Shown here one piece after another: positions 1 through 8,398 of a stretch of 30,559 nucleotides of DNA (position 1 is its first letter; every line of letters starts with the position of its first letter). The stretch is taken from NCBI GenBank assembly GCA_027600665.1, contig JADGJL010000223.1, positions 1 through 30,559 of the forward strand. The letters are read 5' to 3'. The position numbers and the translations under genes were made by a program. This stretch comes from Irineochytrium annulatum (Eukaryota; Chytridiomycota; Chytridiomycetes; Chytridiales; Chytridiaceae). The notes beneath the pieces are model-generated. The model ran no database searches, had not been told where the DNA came from, and saw only the letters and a list, made by a program, of their open reading frames with translations.

Positions 1-385
1 GGGTTCGGCAGCCGCGGGGCTGCAGGCTGAACGGTGCTGGGTCGGGGGAGGGTTCGCCCGTTTTCCTACGATCAGGCGATGCTTGTCCTCCAAGCGCGAC
101 GCCTGCCCCCGCCGTAGGGGACCAACGTGTCACAACGTTTATATTGTGTGCGACACACCCAGCATCAGAAATCAGAAAGGAGATCTCCGGCAAAAAAAAA
201 GACGCGACAAAGACAAGACACGATCTTGTGATTTATTAGAGGGGGTCACATCTACATCTACGGTCAGAAATATTGGTCAGAAATTAAGGTCAGAAATCTC
301 GGTCAGAAATCTCACGGGTCAGTCCTTTCTGCAAGGTGGCTTGGCCCCCTCTCTTTGCTTTTCCATTTTCCTCAAGCCTTGCATT
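1..385. other. Upstream region of the cytochrome c gene
   Basis: No gene can be supported here. The first ~80 bases are GC-rich and could belong to a neighbour outside the window, but no conserved protein is readable on either strand. The region holds a TTTATATT stretch near 138-145, an A-run near 191-199 and, from 262, a 13-bp tandem repeat described separately. It presumably holds the promoter and 5' leader of the cytochrome c gene starting at 386; no transcription start can be fixed from sequence alone. Confidence 0.5.
262..322. repeat. 13-bp tandem repeat GGTCAGAAATNNN upstream of cytochrome c
   Basis: GGTCAG begins at 262, 275, 288, 301 and 317. The first four copies are spaced exactly 13 bp apart and share GGTCAGAAAT followed by three variable bases; copies three and four are identical over all 13 bases (ending CTC). 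A fifth, partial copy (GGTCAGTCC) follows after a 3-bp insertion. The array ends about 65 bp before the start codon of cytochrome c, so it lies in the promoter or the 5' leader. It could be a set of binding sites for a regulator or a simple microsatellite-type expansion; sequence alone does not decide. Confidence 0.9.
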
Positions 386-1193
386 ATGACCATTCCCGCT
401 GGTTAGTTGACTTCAGGCGCACGCGTAGATGGACTTGGGGATCGCGTGACGCGATGGGCACTTTTGGGCGAGCCGCGTCCTCTCACACCCCATCGCGTTC
501 AACCGCTCGTCGATGGTGGCCGCGATTGGAAAGTCTTGACTGTCGATTGCTGACTCTCGCCCGTCCTGCCAGGTGACGCTACGAACGGGGCCAAGCTCTT
601 CAAGACGAGGTGCGCCCAGGTAGGAATGGAGAGCGAGCCGCAAGAATGACGTCGCTTGCTAATGTATATTTCATTCGCCCTCCGAATTCTCCTGCAGTGC
701 CACGTCGTCGAGAAGGTAAGAGACACAGTCTACCTCTTTCATGGACCTACAACATGTAAATCGCCTTCGTCGCCAATGATCAGGGTGCCGCGCACAAGGT
801 CGGCCCAAACCTGAACGGTCTCTTTACGCGCGTTTCCGGCACGGCGTCGGGCTTCTCTTACTCGGCGGCCATGCAAAAGAAGCAGGTCAAGTGGAACGAG
901 GACGAGGTGAGATGATAACCAAGAGCTCGGAGACCATTCTCCTCCATATCTGAAGGGGTAACTTGTTAACCTTTCTGCAAATGTTGTAGATGTTTGTGTA
1001 CCTTGAGAACCCGAAGAAATATGGTAAGTTTGCCGATGTGTCGTTGCTGGCCTTGCTGCCGAGATGATGGTTTAAGTTCATGAATCTGACTGTTGCTTCA
1101 TCAGTTCCTGGCACGAAGATGGTGTTCGCTGGCTTCAAGAAGCCGCAGGAGAGGGCTGACGTCATCGCGTACCTCAAGGACGCCACGGCCTAA
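386..1193 (+). CDS. CYC1: Cytochrome c (mitochondrial electron carrier)
   Basis: Soluble haem protein of the mitochondrial intermembrane space, carrying electrons from complex III to complex IV. Six exons join in phase: 386-401, 573-619, 698-715, 784-906, 990-1023, 1105-1193, giving 108 residues, the usual family size. The haem-attachment motif CAQCH is at residues 19-23, and the axial Met is M85 in [12 protein letters not shown] and YLENPKKY, typical of the family, are present, and the C-terminus [14 protein letters not shown] is standard. The start ATG (386) lies in a 16-nt coding exon; splicing it to 573 gives [15 protein letters not shown], the expected N-terminus. Introns are 171, 78, 68, 83 and 81 nt. 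Odd points: intron 2 splits the haem motif between CAQ and CH, exon 3 is only 18 nt, and the usually conserved His of GPNLHG is Asn (N38). Identification is very secure; the symbol is by family. Confidence 0.95.
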
Positions 1194-1611
1194 ACTCTTT
1201 TCGGTCTCCTAGGGCATTAACTCTTCACTCGGGGCTAAGGAATTTGTATCCCGCGACGAGCAACTCATTTGCCGCAAGACCTTTATTAAATTCCTAGTTG
1301 TTGATCCGCATCGAAGATTATTAAGCAACATATCTTATCTTGCAACACATCTTATAATAGATCTGATTGACGTGGTTTTCCTAACTGCTCGGCTGATAGC
1401 CCTTGCAATGCACTGAGCCCCCTCCTCCTCGTTAGTCTATTGCTTCTATTGTCGAGAGGTGATCGCCTTTTAACATTATCCACGGCTAATGAATGAAATT
1501 GCTCGGCTATTTTTTGTCGACTCGTCGCCAAATTTACCACCACTGCTTCGCAAAATCCGATTGTGTGCGAAAAATAGGAAATCAAAAAACGAGATTAACA
1601 CCCTTAACAAA
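1194..1611. other. Convergent intergenic region, no gene seen
   Basis: About 420 bp between the stop codons of cytochrome c (+) and the F-box/LRR gene (-). It should contain the 3' ends and polyadenylation signals of both. The sequence is AT-rich with A-rich patches (around 1570-1600), and the reading frames that cross it carry no recognisable motif. Confidence 0.5.
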
Positions 1612-3098
1612 TTAATACAGGATTTCTCTGCAAGCTGCCATAACCTCGCTAATCCCCTTCGTCACATCTGCATTCCCAAAATCAACGGACCGCAAGCGGG
1701 GACAGAACTTGCTGAGCGCAACACCCAACGCCGGAGACACCCACGCGCATTCTAGCCCGATTGGCTCACCCAACTGCAGCTTCTCCAAATTCCGCAACGA
1801 CCTCGCCGCCTGCGCGATGACGTCCTTCGTGACGTCCGCCTGGCACTCGTGAAATACGCAGCTCTTCAGTGTCGCTCCGCAGCCCTTCGCGAGTGCCAGC
1901 AGGCTCGTCGCGCTCAGGATCGAGGAACCTCCAATCATGAGAGACTCGAGGACCTTCAGGTTCTCCTTCGCGAGGCGACAGAGGGCTTTTGTCCACAAGT
2001 CGTCGCCCTCCGCCCCGTCGAACGCCAGCAGCTTCAACTTCTCGAAACATCCCCTCGGAAGGCCTAAAATCCACTCTGGCGAAACCTGCAAGAAGTTAGG
2101 TACCAAACAAAAAAGGGGGTTTGTTTCGAAGCACGACTCACCCCGGCCCGCGTGAACATGAAGAGCTCGTTCAGGTTCGGCATCCTCCCCATCGCAGTCA
2201 TGGACTTGACGCCGATCCAGTCGCCCGTCACGATGAGCCTCCTGACCCCGCGCATGCACGCCAGCGCGCACACGATCCCCGCCTCGCTGACCGACGCGCA
2301 GTTGAGGTTGAGCTCGACTAAAGATGCGCTCACGACCTCGGAGATGGCCAGGAGCGCCTGATCGGAAAGGTGCTTGACCTTAAGGTGCAGGCTCGACAGC
2401 GAAGGCGGTGCCGACCTGAGCACCATCAGGATCGCCTGAGAGTCCATGGCTCGCGTGGCCGAGTTCCCGCCCGTCCGGAAGATGCGGAGCTGCTGCAGGT
2501 GCCGGCACGACTGCATGACCACCCAGCACCCGACCGACCCGAAGGGCTCGAACGCGTTCTCGGTCGTGAGGCGGACCGTGAGGCGGCGGACGTTGGGTCC
2601 CAGGCGCGTCAGGCGCTCGAGCCCCACGTCCAGTGGGACGGGGACGGCGATCGCGGCGGTGCTCTCAGGGCCAGACCCGGAGGTGAAGGCCGCCATCCAG
2701 TGCTCATCTTCGTCCCTGAGCGTGCTGGGGTTGGCCGTGGGTGCTCCGTTCTCAATGGCGAGCTCGGACTTCAGTGGCGACGACGCAGGTGGGAAGGGCG
2801 GGGCCACCAGCCGGGACAAGTCCCCGTAGTTCGCCTCCTTCCACAGCCGGGCCTCGGCCGGTGCCCGCCATTCCTTGCAGACCTGGGCGAGCCGTCCGGA
2901 TACGTCCTTCGGGAGGTAGTTGAACACCGCGGTGAGTACATCCGGTGGCAGTGACCGGAACTCGTTGCCGAACGCATGGGGGGTGGTCGGGGACACCGAT
3001 GCCAGCTGCTGGCTGCTCGAGTCGATGCCGATGAGATTGGACCACAGCCGGGAGGGCGGGATCGTCTGCAGTTGAGTCTGTGATGAGGAGCCTGACAT
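1612..3098 (-). CDS. F-box protein with leucine-rich repeats
   Basis: Probable substrate-recognition subunit of an SCF (Skp1-cullin-F-box) ubiquitin ligase. Two exons: 2142-3098 and 1612-2085, joined across a 56-nt intron with donor GTGAGT and acceptor TTGCAG, phase 0, giving 476 residues. The F-box is at about residues 48-92 (LPPDVLTAVFNYLPKDVSG, then QVCKEWRAPAEARLWKEA). The rest is a series of irregular leucine-rich repeats (LTRLGPNVRRLTVRL, SLSSLHLKVKHLSDQALL, SLVELNLNCASVSEAG, NLEKLQLG, RLRSVDFGNADVTKG), the usual F-box/LRR layout in which the repeats bind the substrate. I chose the ATG at 3098 because the F-box then sits about 50 residues in; the frame is open upstream to another ATG at 3242, but that would overlap the 3' end of the neighbouring gene. 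The substrate is unknown. Confidence 0.82.
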
Positions 3099-3202
3099 GG
3101 TTAGGATGTCAAATCGTTCCACCTTCAGAACTTCAGCTTTTGCATAAGAGTAAATCAACTCGAGTACATTTTGCAGAGGTACGGCTTGCACCGAATAACA
3201 AC

Positions 3203-3228
3203 GTATATACTCCTCCTGCGTATACTCC
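3203..3228 (-). promoter_or_regulatory. TATA-like site upstream of the F-box/LRR gene
   Basis: GTATATAC at 3203-3210 and a repeated TATACTCC (3206-3213 and 3221-3228) lie in the 163-bp gap between the dehydratase stop and the F-box start, about 105 bp upstream of the F-box ATG. The gap must hold the promoter of one gene and the terminator of the other, so a TATA-type element here is plausible but unproven. Confidence 0.25.
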
Positions 3229-3261
3229 CGACGGCCACCCACCCTGCAACTGCACCAGCAA

Positions 3262-4707
3262 TCACATCCGTCCTTTCTCCTTCACGTCCCCGTCCTCCCT
3301 CGCGGCCTCCATCTCCCTCACGGCCCTCCCAACAAACCCAATCATCTCCCGCGCGACCATGCTCCTCCCACCGGCCTCGAACGCCAACGCTGCACACCGC
3401 CTGGTGACTGTGGACCCGCCCAAGCACGCCAGCATGGCAAAATACGAGTCGCCCGCGTCGCGCGGTACGTCCGAGCTGGAGATGTTATTTGTAAACGAAA
3501 AAGATAATGTAAGGGGTGAAACAGAGTTGGATACCTCCAAACGCCTTGCTGGCAACCGTGAGCCCACGCCAAGAAGGCCGCCACAGCACCAGATAGCACG
3601 TCGCCCTGGCCCCCGCAGCGCCGAAGACCGCCGTCCACGTCGCACTTGATTTCTGTGTTGTAATGGATCAGCCCAACAAGAAGAAAGCTTTCCAAGGTAA
3701 CTCACCCTCCCTTCCGTCCGAGATGACGTCGTCGTGTCCCTTTTGTAGAATGACGACGTGGCCCAGCCGCTTGCTAAGCGACTGCGCCGTGTGGATGTCC
3801 TTAGGGTCGCCAACCTGTCGTCTTTTAGCACTTCCAAATAGTAGTAATTGGCGGACCTTCTCGCAAAGCCTTTTGAACTCGACGACGTTCGGCGTCAAAA
3901 TCGCCTTCACGTAACCCTTCACGAGATCAGGACGTTGCTGGACGAGGAAGAGGCCGTCCTGATTGCCGGAATTAACACGAATGTTATCCAAACGCGGAGG
4001 AACTCACGGCGTCGATCACCACAGGCAGCCCCAACTTCTTGATCTCTTCAATCACGGCCGTCACAGATTTCATGATCCTCGAATCCCGGGACAAACCCGG
4101 ACCGACCACGACGACGTGCACGCGCTTAAGTAGATCCACGCAGTTCCCGATAATTTCGATGTCGGTTGTTTTCGTGTCATCAGTCCTTGAAAGCCACAAT
4201 AGGTACGTACGTTGTTAATATACAAAAGACGGCCCAGCACCGAACACAATCTCACCTCTCGGCTCGTAAGAACGGGTGCACAATGAGGTCGGGCGAGTAG
4301 CTCTGAACGAAGGCGCGTCAACAACAGTCGCCCTCGTATTCCCCCTGCTCCGAAATGTCACCTTGGTACCTTGATGGCGGTGGCGGCGCTCCGTTCGCAA
4401 ATAACATGACAGAGATCCGTTCCCTGCGCGATAAAACCCATCAGTCACCCAAGAAACCGTCGAGTCCTGTTACCATCCGTAAGGCGGTCATCCCCGAGTA
4501 GAAAGGGGCCCCGGTGTACTCCTGAAGGAAGAAATCAACACTTGTTGGTAGAAGATTCTCCACTGTCTAACGGTCGGGCCGACGCGTTACCTCGCTGCCG
4601 CCGATGATCAAGATCCTGCCGGCCTGGCCCTTGTAGAGCGTCGGGGACATCGGCGGGATTAACGCGCGCACGAGGCGCATTGGGTTGACGCCAACGAAGG
4701 ATGGCAT
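3262..4707 (-). CDS. ATP-dependent (S)-NAD(P)H-hydrate dehydratase (CARKD / YjeF C-terminal family)
   Basis: Repairs the damaged hydrates NADHX and NADPHX back to NADH and NADPH using ATP; a conserved metabolite-repair enzyme. Eight exons join in phase: 4591-4707, 4474-4521, 4370-4423, 4256-4302, 4008-4185, 3706-3958, 3535-3652, 3262-3475, giving 342 residues, normal for the eukaryotic family. Seen motifs: [17 protein letters not shown] at the N-terminus, [28 protein letters not shown] (113-120), VIDADGLFLV, LTPN (169-172), LQKGHDD (219-225), the catalytic GGQGDVLSG with Asp about residue 250, and the C-terminal helix with [14 protein letters not shown]. The last intron has an unusual donor, GTATCC. 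The start at 4707 gives the standard short leader before the ribokinase-like fold; no clear mitochondrial presequence. The partner NAD(P)HX epimerase is not in the window. Confidence 0.92.
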
Positions 4708-4853
4708 TTTGACCACCTCAATCAACACACTTTTCAAGTTTACATTTGTAGATTATCGCGGACTTCCACTTCACATCACCACCAGCATGTAGGAACGCGT
4801 AACGTGCAAGTTCCGTACTCCCGCACTCGCAGGTTTATGAAACGGCGCGCTTT

Positions 4854-5441
4854 TCACTTCCGCTTACTCAGCTCCCTACCCTCCGCCTTCACCATGGCCT
4901 TCACCACCTCCTCCGGCACGTCCGCCTTCTTGTGCGCCAAGTGATCAAACGTGACGATGACGGCCTCTCCGGTCGCGACCTCGCGCCCGAGCCTTTCGCT
5001 CCACATCGCGTACCGCTGCATAAACCGGTCGCGATCTATCCACTCCGTCCGCGCGCCGAACGCGTAGGTATCCGGGTAGATCAGTAGCGGCGGTTCCACG
5101 TGGAAATCCAATGTCGCGCTCTTGAGGATACGGCCGACTCCTTTGCCTAGCATGAAGCCTTGGTGGACGTTAGGTGAGAGGTGGGGGGCTATAACTGTGG
5201 GAACGGGGTCGTTAGCTTGTAAAGCGATAGTGTCCATCTAAATGTTGATTACCGACGTTCGTTCATGTATGCCAATCGGGTAGACTCGAAGTACCTATCA
5301 GCGAAAATAAGAAATTGTTGCTTTGTTTAGAGCAGGTTGGCACTTCCAACAACGAGATGGCGCACATGAACAGTACCGGAAAATCGCAACCTCATTGACG
5401 AAGCCCCAGGCGTTCTGCTCGCCCCAAATGGCTCGCCGCTC
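4854..5441 (-). pseudogene. Degraded hotdog-fold (4HBT-type) thioesterase copy
   Basis: Clearly related to the intact thioesterase at 14277-15182. Pieces in order: 5377-5441 (AIWGEQNAWGFVNEVAIFR), 5253-5294 (YFESTRLAYMNERR) and 4854-5237 (KGVGRILKSATLDF, then FDHLAHKKADVPEEVV). The first two join through a normal 82-nt intron (5295-5376). The second and third do not: they are out of phase and separated by only 15 nt beginning GT and ending AG (5238-5252), too short for a normal spliceosomal intron. The active-site segment is also changed: the intact copies have D..YGHVNN, here it reads N..WGFVNE, losing the expected catalytic Asp and the His. No convincing 5' exon with a start or targeting leader is visible. 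I therefore call it a decaying copy; a sequencing indel, or a short product starting at the ATG at 5237, remains possible. Confidence 0.55.
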
Positions 5442-5479
5442 CTGAACAAAAGGATAACTTGACCGGAGGGCTCTATTGC

Positions 5480-5515
5480 GAACCACGGATGAGATAGGAA
5501 CCACGGATGAGATAG
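5480..5515. repeat. 18-bp perfect tandem duplication
   Basis: The unit GAACCACGGATGAGATAG occurs twice head to tail (5480-5497 and 5498-5515). It sits between the 5' end of the degraded thioesterase and the RUS gene. As 18 is a multiple of three it would not shift a frame, but no coding function is evident here. It looks like a recent slippage duplication. Confidence 0.9.
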
Positions 5516-5646
5516 GTCTTCATTGCGCCAATAATTACCCGGCAAATGGAGCCCCCGACGCCATCCCCCGGCGACATCGCGCCGGGACAGTGGGCCACGG
5601 CTGGAGACGATGTCGAATGATCATTCCAGCTTTTTGACGCCAGCAC

Positions 5647-7245
5647 ATGCCAGCATTGATTGAGTCCACTCCGCACAAGCGCGCGATTTGCAGCGAACGG
5701 ACTCGGCAATGGGATGTTCGCTCGACGAAGTCCTGGGGCGGGGTTGGACAGTACCTTCGGGAATGTTTCTTGCCCGAGGGATACCCGGGCTCGGTGTCCC
5801 CGGACTACAAGACCTACCAGATCTTCGACAGCTTGCAGGGTACTTGGATGCTCTTTGCTTTCTGGTTGCTGATCGCTTGCCTTTAGCGTTCTGCTCCACA
5901 ACCACGGGCCTGATCGCCACGCGGGCTACGTTGTCACGTTTTGGAGTTGGCGACGCGACGGCGACGGCGGGCGCGGCGACGCTGGCGAAAGCAATCGCGG
6001 ACGTGACGGGGATGCTGGGAAGAATCGCGTTCGCGTGGAGGTTCTCGTTCGAGCTTGACGGGGACGCGAAACGTTGGAGATTCTACGCGGACTTACTTAA
6101 CGACTCCGCGGCCTGTGTGGAAATTATCGCGAATTCGATGCCGGGTGCGATGGCCCTGCCGATGGCGTGCGCGGCGAACCTGTTCAGAAGCTTGTAAGCG
6201 CCAATTCATAGGGAAGAACTTAAGCGGTAACGGAAGTCCGGACTAGGTGCGGCGTCGCTGGAGGTTCGACAAAAGCGGCTTTGTCGCAGCACTTTGCTAT
6301 TCGCGATAACGTGGCAGACCTTAATGCGAAGGACGGGAGGTTTGGTGCTTGCTTGTTCGCGCCAAGTAACTAACTTGCATAGTCAGGAGACCGTTGTTGG
6401 TCTTGTAGGGATGTTGGTACGATGACAATTTTTAAGTGTTTACGGACGTGCTAATATATCTTAGTTCGGATCGCTCATCGTTCAGGCAATACCCGACGAC
6501 GCGATATTTTTAACTTGGGCCTGTTTTGTAAGCATTTTTCGTGTGCATACAAATGCTTACTCCCGCGAAGATTTTCTTCACAGTTCTCCACCTCTTGTTC
6601 AACTACTACGCCGTCCGCAGCGTCGTCATCCCCACCCTCAACACGCAACGCGCCACGATACTTATCCAGCACTTCTTATCAGCCTCCACAGCAACTCTTC
6701 GGTCGAAGGACGTCGGCGCGGGCGCCAGCATCCTCTCCCCAGCGGACGTGTCGGCCGTTGAGGCCATCTTTTGGCGCGACAACCCTATCCGCGTCAGGCT
6801 CGGCGCGCCACTTCGCGACGTCCTGGCCCACATACCCAACTCCGAAGACCCCATGTCCGTGATTTTGGAAGCACACAGCTCGAAACATCTCCTAGCCGTC
6901 CGCCTTGGCCCGACCCCCACCGTCCTCGTCGCCCTGCGGGCCGGGATCCCGGCATTCGAGATTCTCCGCGCCTATATGCACGCCCTGCGCGTGCGACGGC
7001 ATCTGGTGGAAGCGATGGCCGCCGGGAGGGTACGAGGCTGCGGCGGTTTTGGCGAGGATGACGTCGCGGAGGCGATGCGGATGGGTGCAGAGGGGCTTCA
7101 CAGCGACTTCGTGATGCTTGTACAGGGGGCGAGGGAGCGTGGGTGGAGGGTGGATGACCGGTGCAGGCTGAGGACCGAGGAGTGGCGGTGGGATGTTGTG
7201 GAGGGGGAGTTGGACACTGATGGTGGCAAGGTTAAAAGGAGCTGA
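5647..7245 (+). CDS. RUS / DUF647 family protein (root UVB sensitive-like)
   Basis: Member of the RUS (DUF647) family, studied in plants (RUS1/RUS2, UV-B sensing and vitamin-B6-linked photoprotection) and present in animals as C16orf58/RUSF1; biochemical role unresolved. Six exons: 5647-5839, 5887-6193, 6247-6339, 6383-6416, 6465-6527, 6571-7245, giving 454 residues. Signature segments in order: FLPEGYPGSVSPDY (41-54), DSLQAFCSTTTGLIATRA, GVGDATATAGAATLAKAI, DVTGMLGRIAF, CGVAGGSTKAALSQHFA, DNVADLNAKDGSQET, VVGLVGMLFGSLI, NYYAVRSVVIPTLN and a long C-terminal domain. Several stretches are hydrophobic, consistent with membrane association. The start at 5647 is the first in-frame ATG after a stop (5635-5637), but the family usually has more N-terminal sequence, so a short upstream exon may be missed. 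Intron 5 (6528-6570) holds a notable hairpin. Confidence 0.85.
6528..6560 (+). repeat. Perfect 10-bp inverted repeat covering a 5' splice site
   Basis: GTAAGCATTT (6528-6537) is exactly complementary to AAATGCTTAC (6551-6560), with a 13-nt loop. The left arm is itself the 5' splice site of the last RUS intron, so in the pre-mRNA the donor would be paired, and the 3' splice site (ending 6570) lies only 10 nt past the stem. The arms are directly visible; an effect on splicing is inference. Confidence 0.85.
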
Positions 7246-7332
7246 TGGGATTTTTTCAGGACTTTCTACCCTCGTGTTTAGTCGATGTACAGATTTGGTA
7301 CACATGCAGTAGTAGATTATAGCCATATGGAC

Positions 7333-7340
7333 TATTTAAA
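7333..7340 (+). promoter_or_regulatory. TATA-like TATTTAAA ahead of the second thioesterase gene
   Basis: TATTTAAA lies 24 bp before the start ATG (7364), in the 118-bp gap after the RUS stop codon. With such a small gap the promoter must be compact. It could be a TATA element or simply AT-rich leader. An out-of-frame ATG at 7350 also precedes the chosen start. Confidence 0.25.
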
Positions 7341-7363
7341 CGCGTTTTGATGACTGAAACAGT

Positions 7364-8207
7364 ATGTTTCGCGTTCATCAAAGCCGAATTCAACAGATCA
7401 GCCGGCACCTCACCTCATCATCGACGAGGGCCGCGGCATCACCGACGGAGGCTGGCTACTATAACTACTGGGTGAATACCGCGGTTTGCCCTACCTAAGA
7501 TTCATCGATTCTCCCGCAGCTGCCGATTCAAACGCGATGGAACGACAATGACCAGTATGGTAAAGTAACTTCCGTTCGTTTCTTTTTTCCTTAACGATAT
7601 GCAATCGTATCAACTAGGTCACGTAAACAACGCCGTAGGTGAGATTTCTTTCGACCCTCTGTGTCCTGGCTTTATGGTACGAATTCGCTCACCGTTAAAT
7701 TAGTCTACCAGTATTTCGACACCGTCGTGAATGTGTTCCTACGCCGGGTAGCAAAGCATGATCCAGTGACTTCACCCGTCCGCGGCCTTGTGGTATATTT
7801 CTCGTTTTAATATTGAGTCTGACGTGTTTACACCAGGTAAACTCGCAGTGCAACTACCATAAGCCATTCTCCTATCCGTCGGTTGTGAAAGCCGGTACGC
7901 GAACTCTTCCTTTTCTTCTGTTCATCATGTTTAACTGTTTTTATTATCCGAAGGCCTTTCAGTCCTCAAGATCGGCAACTCCTCCGTCACCTACAGCATC
8001 GGTATCTTCTCCGACGGCTCACCCGACGCCCCCGCGCCGTCCGAGGATGCTGCACCGCCGGCATCGACCGGCGGTAAGGACGGGTACGAGTGTTGCGCGT
8101 CCGGTACCTTCACGCATGTGTTTGTCGACGCGTCGACCGGGAAACCGATCCCGATCCCAGATGGCATCAGAGGGAAGTATGAGGGGATTTTGGTGGCGTC
8201 CAAATAG
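7364..8207 (+). CDS. Hotdog-fold acyl-CoA thioesterase (4HBT type), probably mitochondrial
   Basis: Six exons join in phase: 7364-7471, 7520-7559, 7618-7638, 7704-7792, 7837-7894, 7963-8207, giving 186 residues. The catalytic segment TRWNDNDQYGHVNNAV (41-56) is the 4HBT/YbgC-type signature, with Asp47 the likely catalytic residue and Gly-His following. It is followed by YQYFDTVVNVFL, the central helix, then VNSQCNYHKPFSYPSVV and IGNSSVTYSIGIFSDG, the strands that close the fold. The N-terminus (MFRVHQSRIQQISRHL) is basic and hydroxylated with no acids, like a mitochondrial presequence. The start at 7364 was chosen because only that frame continues into the fold after splicing. Exon 3 is a 21-nt micro-exon. 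The KAVLKIG join looks a few residues shorter than relatives, so the last intron (7895-7962) is the least certain. Substrate chain length cannot be told. Confidence 0.8.
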
Positions 8208-8398
8208 CGGAGCCGCAGAGAGGAAGTGGGAAACGAAATGTGTGCCGGCTCTCCGTGCAATTTTTTATGTAATCCACCCACCTTATCAAATACATGCAAA
8301 ACAAATAACATCCTCCTGACCCAGATCAGACGAAATGATGTGCAGGGATGACAAAGTCCAGGTCGAGAACGTGTCGAAAGCGCGACAACCTCTATGTA

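Noticed and set aside
262..322. CRISPR-like array
   Set aside because: The 13-bp units are nearly contiguous with no unique spacers, and the genome is eukaryotic.
5473..5901. 142-codon minus-strand frame as the 5' exon of the degraded thioesterase
   Set aside because: It overlaps RUS exon 1 on the other strand, has no similarity to thioesterase N-termini and is not in the frame of the AIWGEQNAWGF exon.
6235..6244. 10-bp palindrome AGTCCGGACT next to a 3' splice site in RUS intron 2
   Set aside because: A single short palindrome of this size is expected by chance in a window this long and has no partner elsewhere that I can see.
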